A stretch of DNA of 64,000 nucleotides from Desulfovibrio sp. (GTDB lineage Bacteria > Desulfobacterota > Desulfovibrionia > Desulfovibrionales > Desulfovibrionaceae): the NCBI GenBank assembly GCA_030145055.1, contig JAQYWK010000004.1, forward strand, positions 386,701 through 450,700, read 5' to 3'. The notes under the pieces were generated by a model. The model worked only from the letters and a program-made list of their open reading frames with translations. It ran no database searches and was not told where the DNA came from. This document shows positions 57,854 to 64,000 of this stretch, one piece after another. Both the position numbers and the translations under genes were made by a program. Positions within the stretch are counted from its first letter, which is position 1. Every line of letters begins with the position of its first letter.

Positions 57854-58633
57854 CTACCAAGTGCTGCGGGTCTTAACACCCTTGGAAGCCATGTGCTCTT
57901 TTAATTCGGGGATGGTATATTCACCGTAATGTACGATGGAAGCTATGAGGGCTGCTGTTGCGCGTCCTTCTGTTACTGCTTCTACCATGTGATCAGGGTG
58001 ACCAGCACCACCGGAAGCTATAACTGGTACGGTTACGCTTGTAGCAATTAGCTTGGTCAGCTCGAGATCGTATCCGTCCTTTGTTCCATCTGCGTCGATG
58101 GAGTTTAGGCAGATTTCGCCAGCTCCGAGAGCTTCGCAGGTTTTAGCCCATTCAAGAGCGTCGAGTCCCATGAATTTGCGTCCGCCGTTGATTACTACTT
58201 CGAATCCAGATGGAATCTGTTCGGACTTTTCTACGCGTTTAACGTCCATTCCAAGTACGATACACTGTGAACCGAAAGCCGCCGCACCCTGACTGATGAT
58301 GTCTGGATTTTTAACAGCGCCTGAGTTTACGGATACTTTTTCTGCTCCTGCCATGAGTACCGCGCGCATATCTTCGACAGAGTTAATTCCTCCGCCTACA
58401 GAAAATGGAATGAATATTTCAGATGCGACACGCTCAACTACATCAAGGAATATTCCGCGTCCTTCAGATGATGCTGTTATGTCGTAAAAAACAATTTCGT
58501 CAGCGCCTTGTTCGTAATAACGTTTTGCTGTTTCGACTGGGTCGCCGATATCAACGTTATTTTCGAATTTAACACCTTTGGTGAGGACTCCGTTGCGTAC
58601 ATCAAGACATGGTATGACTCGTTTGCTAAGCAT
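57854..58633 (-). CDS. hisF: Imidazole glycerol phosphate synthase cyclase subunit
   Basis: A 259-residue TIM-barrel enzyme that with HisH makes imidazole-glycerol phosphate and AICAR in histidine synthesis. Signatures are [15 protein letters not shown] with catalytic Asp11, [32 protein letters not shown] and [14 protein letters not shown] near the C-terminus. It overlaps hisH by 8 bp. AICAR released here is the precursor of ZTP, the ligand of the glyA riboswitch 10 kb away. Confidence 0.96.
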   Translation of the reverse strand: MLSKRVIPCLDVRNGVLTKGVKFENNVDIGDPVETAKRYYEQGADEIVFYDITASSEGRGIFLDVVERVASEIFIPFSVGGGINSVEDMRAVLMAGAEKVSVNSGAVKNPDIISQGAAAFGSQCIVLGMDVKRVEKSEQIPSGFEVVINGGRKFMGLDALEWAKTCEALGAGEICLNSIDADGTKDGYDLELTKLIATSVTVPVIASGGAGHPDHMVEAVTEGRATAALIASIVHYGEYTIPELKEHMASKGVKTRSTW

Positions 58634-59264
58634 CTTTGACCTCTTTGCAGTAATTGTAAAAATTGGAAATCATTTTCAGGCCGGGGGTCCCGCTCTTTTC
58701 AGGGTGGAACTGTACAGCCCAAAGTCCTTCGCGTCCGTGTATAGAGCAGAAAGGGCGACCGTATGTAGTTTCGCCGATAATGAATTTTTCTTCGGGAGCA
58801 GGGTAGTAGCTGTGTACGAAGTAGAAGTATGCTTCCGGATCGATATCTTTAAAAAGAACACAGTCCTGCTTGAGATCAATCTGATTCCAACCCATGTGTG
58901 GGACGCGGATAGGAATGCCTTCGTAATCAACCCATGATGGATTGAAAAGTCTGCATTCTCCGGGAATAACAGAGAGAGCTTTGGTATCGTTTTCTTCGCT
59001 GTAATCGAGAAGAATCTGACAACCTACACAGATTCCGAGTAGAGGCTTTTTCTGTGCAACTAAATCTTTTAATAGAGCGTCTAGACCGCCGGAAGTGAGC
59101 TCATCCATTGCCTGTCCGGCAGCGCCTACACCGGGAAAAATTATACCGGTAGCTTTGGAGAGTTCTTCGGGGTCGGAAGTAATTACGTTTGGAATACCTA
59201 ATTTATTCAGCGCGCGCTGAACACTGGTTTGATTTCCAGCCTTATAGTCGAGAATGGCCAGCAT
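58626..59264 (-). CDS. hisH: Imidazole glycerol phosphate synthase glutaminase subunit
   Basis: A 212-residue class-I glutamine amidotransferase that feeds ammonia to HisF. The nucleophile Cys is in [13 protein letters not shown]. The catalytic His/Glu pair is in [11 protein letters not shown], and the oxyanion strand is [15 protein letters not shown]. It is first in a hisH-hisF unit; other his genes are not in the window. It starts with ATG at 59264; the upstream 250 bp contains only AT-rich sequence and no leader attenuator that I can see. Confidence 0.96.
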   Translation of the reverse strand: MLAILDYKAGNQTSVQRALNKLGIPNVITSDPEELSKATGIIFPGVGAAGQAMDELTSGGLDALLKDLVAQKKPLLGICVGCQILLDYSEENDTKALSVIPGECRLFNPSWVDYEGIPIRVPHMGWNQIDLKQDCVLFKDIDPEAYFYFVHSYYPAPEEKFIIGETTYGRPFCSIHGREGLWAVQFHPEKSGTPGLKMISNFYNYCKEVKDA

Positions 59265-59515
59265 GAGATGGACCCCCTTATGTTTAATGTCTCTTTTGGT
59301 CCGCTAAATAATTTCAATCAAACTGCCTGATTGTGAAAGCGTATAAAAGGGATAATCAATTCTGTCTTATATAAGGGGCTAGTAAAAAAAACGAAGGAAA
59401 ACAAGAGAAAAAGGGGAATAATATTTTTTTGTGGGGAAAATGTTGTAAATATAGAAGTGCAGGTGAGGCTGCCAGATGGTGTGCAAGAAGAGATTGCTAG
59501 ATGGCGTAGCGGGAT

Positions 59516-60328
59516 CTATTTAGCAAGAATTCGTAAGTATAAATCGCCTTTAAATGGACCGAGTTTGCGTCCTTGTCCTTTAAGTCGAATAGGTCTGCCT
59601 ATTACAAAATCGCGAGGAAGAGTTATTTCAAGTGTTTTAGATATCTTCTTGATGCCCTGCTGAATAGTGATGCGTATACTGCGTCCTGGAATAAGTGTTG
59701 AAGCGGGGAAGAATACGGTTTGCTCATCATCCATTTGCCCTGTCATCCAAGACTTTATACCACCAAAAAGTCCTTTTGAAACATCTACAGAGACAGCTTT
59801 ATCTCCCCAGTTCATGTTTAGTTTGCGCTCTTTGCCATTGGCGGATGCGGATTTAAAGGGTTTGTCTTTTCCGATTTGGCTGTAAATATCTTCAAAGACC
59901 TGTTTTGCAAATGGATCGTTTAAAATATCTTTGAGGACATCTTCCTCTTTCTGATAAAATGAACGGCTTTGCTGAGCAGATGTTGAACTTTTAGCTTTAT
60001 GTGCGTCGGCACGCGCAGTTTTTTGCTGTTTTTTATATGCCTTAGCGCCTTCTGATGCGGTCTTTTGGTCAGCGCTGGAATCAAAGTTACGCTTCTGGCT
60101 TGTGTATTTGCGTTCACCTGCGGCTGATGAATCGCCTGAGGAGTTGCGCATAACATTTGTCAGAAATACGTACGCTTCGTTAAGTTGTCTAAATTTTCGT
60201 GCAGCGTCAGGACTGGGGTTAAGATCGGGATGCATGGTAAACGCAAGTTTTCGAAACGAGCGTTTAATATCTGCAAGCGTTGCATCCGAGCTTATGTTTA
60301 ATATGTGCTGTGCTGTACGAGTATTCAT
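59516..60328 (-). CDS. J-domain co-chaperone (DnaJ-like)
   Basis: A 270-residue protein with an N-terminal J-domain (about 6-60) including the HPD motif (AFTMHPDLNPSPDAARKFRQLNEAY). A charged Lys/Ala-rich linker (about 65-140) follows. The C-terminal domain resembles the DnaJ substrate-binding fold (GRSIRITIQQGIKKISKTLEITLPRDFVIGRPIRLKGQG, in part). It lacks the zinc-finger domain, so it is a type II/III J-protein that would stimulate DnaK. Third gene of a compact operon, 5 bp after the YkgJ-type gene. Confidence 0.87.
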   Translation of the reverse strand: MNTRTAQHILNISSDATLADIKRSFRKLAFTMHPDLNPSPDAARKFRQLNEAYVFLTNVMRNSSGDSSAAGERKYTSQKRNFDSSADQKTASEGAKAYKKQQKTARADAHKAKSSTSAQQSRSFYQKEEDVLKDILNDPFAKQVFEDIYSQIGKDKPFKSASANGKERKLNMNWGDKAVSVDVSKGLFGGIKSWMTGQMDDEQTVFFPASTLIPGRSIRITIQQGIKKISKTLEITLPRDFVIGRPIRLKGQGRKLGPFKGDLYLRILAK

Positions 60329-60333
60329 GTGTT

Positions 60334-60771
60334 CTAGTCGTCGTCAGTTATTAAGGCGTTCGGAGCCACATCAGGATCATGCTGGCGCAAGCCTTCGGCG
60401 CGGATATATTCTTTGCCTTGAATTACGAACTGCTTGTGTCCGGCTTCTTTATTAATTCCCGGGCAGTAATCCTGAATCATTTCCCAGCTCATTTCATCAA
60501 TAAGATTGCCTCGGAAAAAAGGCCATGCTCGGCAAATGTCAGGTCTGCCGGGATGCACTCCGCATCCATCATTAAAAAATACACAGTACCCGTCTTCACG
60601 GCTCTGGAGGCGGATTTTACCATTTACGGTTTCGCTATATTTCTCGACCATCTTTTCAACGGGTAAGCCAAGGTGGTCAGCCAGACGCTGTCTGTCTTTG
60701 GGTGTCATAATAATACCACCCTCACCGTGACAGCAGTGGCCGCATCTTTTACAATCAAACGCTTGAATCAT
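60334..60771 (-). CDS. YkgJ-family cysteine-cluster protein
   Basis: A 145-residue protein with the CxxCxxxCC cluster (CKRCGHCCHGEGG, residues 6-18). Downstream Cys residues (DGYCVFFNDGCGVHPGRPDICRAWPFF) complete a probable metal or Fe-S site. Family function is not settled; some members are described as oxidoreductase-like. Its ATG overlaps the stop of the upstream CoA-binding gene by 4 bp. Confidence 0.88.
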   Translation of the reverse strand: MIQAFDCKRCGHCCHGEGGIIMTPKDRQRLADHLGLPVEKMVEKYSETVNGKIRLQSREDGYCVFFNDGCGVHPGRPDICRAWPFFRGNLIDEMSWEMIQDYCPGINKEAGHKQFVIQGKEYIRAEGLRQHDPDVAPNALITDDD

Positions 60772-61190
60772 AATTTTTTGCCTATAAGTCTTTTATGGTC
60801 GACCATTGTACATCTGTCTTCAACGACAGTAATATTTTTATCGGTGAGGATTTCTCGTGCTTCAGGACTGAATATTCCCTGCTGCATCCAGAAAACCTTC
60901 GGAAGTCTTTCAAGTTTTAAGCATTCTTTAGCATGATCTGAGCAATACTCAGATGCTCTGAATACATCAATCAAGTCAATTTGTTGAGGAATATCAGTAA
61001 TAGACTGATACGTTTTAAGTCCCCAAACATTTTCCCTTTTAGGGTGAACTGGGATAACGGTATATCCTGCTTCAATTAGGTAACGTCCTACCATATCAAC
61101 TGGCCGGCCCGGTTTATCAACCGCTCCAATCACAGCAATGACCTTGACCTCATTTAGAAGTGCGGCTAGTTTTTTCTCATCTAATAACAT
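60768..61190 (-). CDS. CoA-binding (YccU-type) protein
   Basis: A 140-residue Rossmann-fold protein: VKVIAVIGAVDKPGRPVDMVGRYLIEAGYTVIPVHPKRENVWGLKTYQSI, then VFRASEYCSDHAKECLKL and VFWMQQGIFS, typical of the YccU/CoA_binding_2 family. It binds CoA-like nucleotides; no enzymatic role is established. The start at 61190 (MLLDEKK) is chosen with AGGAG upstream, though its spacing of 12 bases is long; a frame from 61256 has a poorer signal. First gene of the YccU-YkgJ-J operon. Confidence 0.85.
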   Translation of the reverse strand: MLLDEKKLAALLNEVKVIAVIGAVDKPGRPVDMVGRYLIEAGYTVIPVHPKRENVWGLKTYQSITDIPQQIDLIDVFRASEYCSDHAKECLKLERLPKVFWMQQGIFSPEAREILTDKNITVVEDRCTMVDHKRLIGKKL

Positions 61191-61357
61191 TATATAACTG
61201 TTCTCCTGAGACGACTGAAACTCGTGCATGCTACAGTAAAGCACTATGACTTGCAAAGTTCTCTTTTGATGTAATCAAATAAATTTAATATTTTCTATAT
61301 AGCTTATAATGAACGGTTTTAAAAACGTAATTATCATAATGAAGAGGATCTTACACA

Positions 61358-62590
61358 ATGAGTAATATTGAACAAAATATAGCTGTTCCGCGTGAAGAGC
61401 TTGAAAGGCGCTGGGCAAAGTGCCGTAGATTTATGGCTGACATCGCTCCTGAAGCCGGAGGGCTACTTTCTTTCTCAAGACTGCAACTTTATTATTTAGC
61501 CGGAACATTTGTAAATGGCGCACTCTGGCTGCCCGCTGAAGGTGAGCCTGTCTTATTTGTACGGAAGTCTGTTGAAAGGGCGCGGATTGAAAGCGCTGTA
61601 AAAAACATTTGTCCATTTAGATCATTCAAGGATCTAATCCCGCTTGCAAAAGAAGCCGGACAGCCTTTATCTGAAATTGTCGGAGCGGAGACTGCAGGGC
61701 TTACTTGGCAACTTGGTGAAATGCTCACTTCACGTTTGCCGGATGTTAAATTTGTTCCGTCAGACACGGTACTTGCTCTCTCAAGAGCTGTAAAGTCCGA
61801 GTGGGAACTGGAAATTATGCGTAGGGTAGGGGAGTTGCATAATACTGCACTTGTCAGCATTTTACCTGAAATAATCAAACCTGGTATGAATGAGCGCGAA
61901 ATAGCGCATTTTATATGGAACGTCTTTTTCGAACTAGGTCATCAGGGACATATGCGCATGCAGGCCTTTGGTGAGGAAATGTTTCTCGGTCATGTTTCTG
62001 CCGGAGATTCCGGTGTATATCCCAGCTCATTTAACGGTCCGCTCGGTATGCGCGGAGTGCATCCTGCGTCTCCGTTTATGGGGAGCGGAGATAAAAAATG
62101 GGATAAAGGCGGGCTGCTTGCCACAGACGTTGGTTTTGTCCTTGAAGGATATCACACTGACAAGACACAGGTTTTCTGGGCAGGGTCTAAAGATTCTGTT
62201 CCGCGCAAAGTTATGGATGCACAGAATTTCTGTAAGGACATGCAAGATTTAGCTGCTGAGAATTTAAAGCCGGGTGTTACGCCTAGCTCTATTTACGCGC
62301 TACTAGTTAAAGAGGCTGAAAAGCATGGCTATGCCGAAGGGTTTATGGGAATTGGTGAAAGTAAGGTTCCATTTATCGGGCACGGCATAGGGCTTACTAT
62401 TGATGGTTTTCCGCCCATTGCAAAAGGGTTTGACCTTCCTATTGAAGAAGGGATGGTCTTTGCTCTTGAGCCGAAACAGAGCATTCCCGGTGTAGGAATG
62501 GTTGGTGTGGAGAATACTTTTGAAGTGACCAAAGATGGAGCGGTCTCTATTACTGGTGATAATTATGATATGATATTTATTGAAACTTAA
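61358..62590 (+). CDS. M24-family Xaa-Pro aminopeptidase-like protein
   Basis: A 410-residue protein with an N-terminal creatinase-like domain (about 10-165) and a C-terminal pita-bread domain. The five metal ligands are visible as Asp in LATDVGFVLEGYHTDKTQVFW (two), His in FIGHGIGL, Glu in ALEPK and Glu in VGVENTFEV. It is likely a dinuclear Mn/Co peptidase cleaving X-Pro peptides in the cytoplasm, though creatinase-like or other activity is possible. The following gene starts 24 bp later. Confidence 0.9.
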   Translation: MSNIEQNIAVPREELERRWAKCRRFMADIAPEAGGLLSFSRLQLYYLAGTFVNGALWLPAEGEPVLFVRKSVERARIESAVKNICPFRSFKDLIPLAKEAGQPLSEIVGAETAGLTWQLGEMLTSRLPDVKFVPSDTVLALSRAVKSEWELEIMRRVGELHNTALVSILPEIIKPGMNEREIAHFIWNVFFELGHQGHMRMQAFGEEMFLGHVSAGDSGVYPSSFNGPLGMRGVHPASPFMGSGDKKWDKGGLLATDVGFVLEGYHTDKTQVFWAGSKDSVPRKVMDAQNFCKDMQDLAAENLKPGVTPSSIYALLVKEAEKHGYAEGFMGIGESKVPFIGHGIGLTIDGFPPIAKGFDLPIEEGMVFALEPKQSIPGVGMVGVENTFEVTKDGAVSITGDNYDMIFIET

Positions 62591-62613
62591 GCGAAGGCCG
62601 GAGATGTTTTTGT

Positions 62614-63501
62614 ATGGGGAAATTATTTATAATTTTAGTGCTTACTGTGTCCGTCTTTTTTCCGTTCAACGCATATTCAGTTGACGTTATAAAGCCTCAA
62701 GCGCCTTCTTCAGTGAAAGACGTACGCGGAGATTATTTTAATGAACTGTATGTTTTAATAATGGAAGCTACAAAGCATGATTTTGGAGAATATCTGGTTG
62801 AAAAAAAATCGTTATATTCTCCTCAGGAAAGGACTCTCCTTGAAATTGTTTCTGGAAAAAAAGTTAATGTAGCCATCCAAGTGGCTAGATCTGAGTGGGA
62901 GAAGAAGACAATCCCTATATATATTCCTGTTGGAAAGGGTTTGATGAGTTATCGTTTGTTTCTTGTTAAGAAGGATGATTTATCTACCTTTAGCAAAGTT
63001 AAAACTCTTGATGAATTAAAGAAAATTAAAATGGGTCTTCAGGTGCAATGGACTATAACTCGTGCGTTGAAGCCACAAGGTTTTCGTATAGTTGATGGAA
63101 CATCTTATGAAGGGATGTTTGGCATGTTAAACCGAGGTAGGTTTAAATGTTTTCCAAGAGGCCTCAATGAGATCTATCCTGAATTTAATGAGTGGAAACC
63201 CCGTTGCCCGGATATGGTAATTGAGCCGACATTATCTCTTTTTGTTCCATTGCCAAACTTTATATTCGTTTCACCTGCGTATCCGAGGCTTGCTGAAAGA
63301 ATGGAGATTGGCCTTAAAAGGATTATCGCAAATGGCGAGTTCGATAAGCTTTTTGAAACGCATCATGGTAAAGTTTTTTCAAAAGCAAGACTTGATGAGC
63401 GAACCATATTTTATGCTTCCAATCCACTACTGACACCAGAATCTTTGAAAGCTGTTCAGACTTACAAGAAAATAATGTTATGGGATAAGGTGAAACAATA
63501 G
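62614..63501 (+). CDS. Periplasmic solute-binding-like protein (SBP_bac_3 type)
   Basis: A 295-residue exported protein. A signal peptide (MGKLFIILVLTVSVFFPFNAYS) is followed by a domain like amino-acid-type ABC binding proteins: YFNELYVLIMEATKHDFGEYLV, a central loop VKTLDELKKIKMGLQVQWTITRALKPQGF and GLKRIIANGEFDKLFETHHGKV. No transporter genes are adjacent, and a Cys pair (Cys171, Cys185) is unusual for this family. It may instead be a sensor-associated binding protein. It is close behind the peptidase gene (24 bp) and probably cotranscribed. Confidence 0.75.
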   Translation: MGKLFIILVLTVSVFFPFNAYSVDVIKPQAPSSVKDVRGDYFNELYVLIMEATKHDFGEYLVEKKSLYSPQERTLLEIVSGKKVNVAIQVARSEWEKKTIPIYIPVGKGLMSYRLFLVKKDDLSTFSKVKTLDELKKIKMGLQVQWTITRALKPQGFRIVDGTSYEGMFGMLNRGRFKCFPRGLNEIYPEFNEWKPRCPDMVIEPTLSLFVPLPNFIFVSPAYPRLAERMEIGLKRIIANGEFDKLFETHHGKVFSKARLDERTIFYASNPLLTPESLKAVQTYKKIMLWDKVKQ

Positions 63502-63523
63502 TGGATGGACTGATGATCAAGCC

Positions 63524-63574
63524 AAATATAAAGCCCCTGATGCAGAGTGTCTCTCCGCGTCAGGGGCTTTTTAA
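63524..63574. terminator. Bidirectional terminator
   Basis: Stem AAAGCCCCTGA/TCAGGGGCTTT with extra GC/GC pairs and a T/A run each side, between convergent genes. Confidence 0.88.
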
Positions 63575-63591
63575 TAACTAACTTTTAAGTT

Positions 63592-64000
63592 TTATTTTAC
63601 GTCAATATTAAGTCCAGTGTCTGTCTTCTTAATTGACGGGGCAGGAGTGTCCCCTTTGAGATCCATTACCATGCGCAATTTATCCTCGTACATTCCTATT
63701 CTAAACTTCGAAAAGATCGGATTTTCCGGCTTCAAAGTGGTGGGCCCAAAGTACTCCCAGCTTCCGTGTATATCAACAACCAGTCGGTCAGGATTACGCA
63801 GAAAGAAGGAAGTATAAGACAGCGGTGAACCACCCAAATCTAGGTTGATTCTAGTTTTTCGCCCAATATCTTTAAAGTAAATGGAGTTAAGTCGTCCGCT
63901 CTGTATTGCCGCTTTAAAGGTAGGCTTTGAAGCGGCTGTGATAGTACCGTTTTGTACGTCTGCAATGGCAGACGCATTAAAATTCATATCAGTGCCGTTT
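63592..64000 (-). CDS. AMIN-domain protein, truncated by the window edge
   Basis: The minus-strand frame is open to the edge of the window, so only the C-terminal 136 residues are seen. The first in-window Met (63987) is probably internal. The segment fits an AMIN domain: LNSIYFKDIGRKTRINLDLGG, NPDRLVVDIHGSWE and FRIGMYEDKLRMVMDLKG, as found at peptidoglycan amidases and secretins that target the cell envelope. The N-terminal part and any catalytic domain lie outside. Confidence 0.82.
   Translation of the reverse strand, partial: NGTDMNFNASAIADVQNGTITAASKPTFKAAIQSGRLNSIYFKDIGRKTRINLDLGGSPLSYTSFFLRNPDRLVVDIHGSWEYFGPTTLKPENPIFSKFRIGMYEDKLRMVMDLKGDTPAPSIKKTDTGLNIDVK

Noticed and set aside
59457-59663. 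Short plus-strand frame at the end of the J-domain gene
   Set aside because: Mostly antisense to the J-domain gene, no translation signal.

Overview
The window reads as a chromosome segment of a sulfate-reducing bacterium of the Desulfovibrionaceae, probably one of the AT-richer, marine Maridesulfovibrio/Desulfovibrio types. This is inferred from gene content, gene order and base composition (roughly low-to-mid 40s % G+C by eye); no rRNA is present. The strongest marker is the organic-acid oxidation operon at 27.4-42.0 kb: pyruvate:ferredoxin oxidoreductase, lactate permease, GlcD/GlcF-type lactate dehydrogenase, Pta, AckA, LutC and a fused LutB/LutA. It is preceded by a histidine kinase and a sigma-54 response regulator, the arrangement known from D. 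vulgaris. A fumarate reductase/succinate dehydrogenase operon (frdCAB), many signalling proteins and small Desulfovibrio-type proteins fit the same picture.

Layout. 0-4 kb: a possible structured RNA at the left edge, a GntR/TSUP/FMN-hydroxyacid dehydrogenase operon with two TGGT-N3-ACCA-type operators, and a divergent VOC/HxlR pair. 4-12.7 kb: an M16 peptidase lipoprotein, frdCAB, a 56-residue protein, DUF3795 and IMPACT-family genes. 12.9-22.6 kb: a cache sensor kinase, a PLP aminotransferase, a PocR-domain protein, a CoA-disulfide-reductase/rhodanese fusion, a single-domain response regulator and small exported proteins. 22.7-42.2 kb: the lactate regulon with its two-component system. 42.2-46.4 kb: Dabb protein, chemotaxis receptor, HPt protein and a YheT-type hydrolase. 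46.4-52.8 kb: MntP, GlyA behind a ZTP riboswitch, an AlaX-type editing protein, an ArgP/ArgO-type regulator-exporter pair and an exported PSD-like protein. 52.9-54.3 kb: three initiator tRNA-fMet genes around one membrane-protein gene. 54.3-64 kb: glycosyltransferases, VTT and PAP2 membrane proteins, HisH/HisF, a three-gene CoA-binding/YkgJ/J-domain operon, an M24 peptidase, a solute-binding protein and a truncated AMIN-domain gene.

How it works together. Lactate enters by the permease, is oxidised to pyruvate by the GlcDF-like and/or Lut enzymes, is converted by Por to acetyl-CoA, and yields ATP through Pta/AckA. Four matching inverted repeats ([TA]GTC[CT]-N8-[GA]GAC[TA]), in two pairs of identical internal spacing, lie upstream of a sigma-54-like promoter before por. 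They are good candidate binding sites for the adjacent NtrC-type regulator.

Most interesting for follow-up: (i) this enhancer array; (ii) a 217-nt structured gap between ackA and lutC carrying four GTGGA motifs, the last being the lutC ribosome binding site; (iii) a candidate terminator-ended small RNA after lutB; (iv) the mosaic tRNA-fMet repeats; (v) several long perfect palindromes before regulatory or metabolic genes. No CRISPR array, insertion sequence or prophage was seen.
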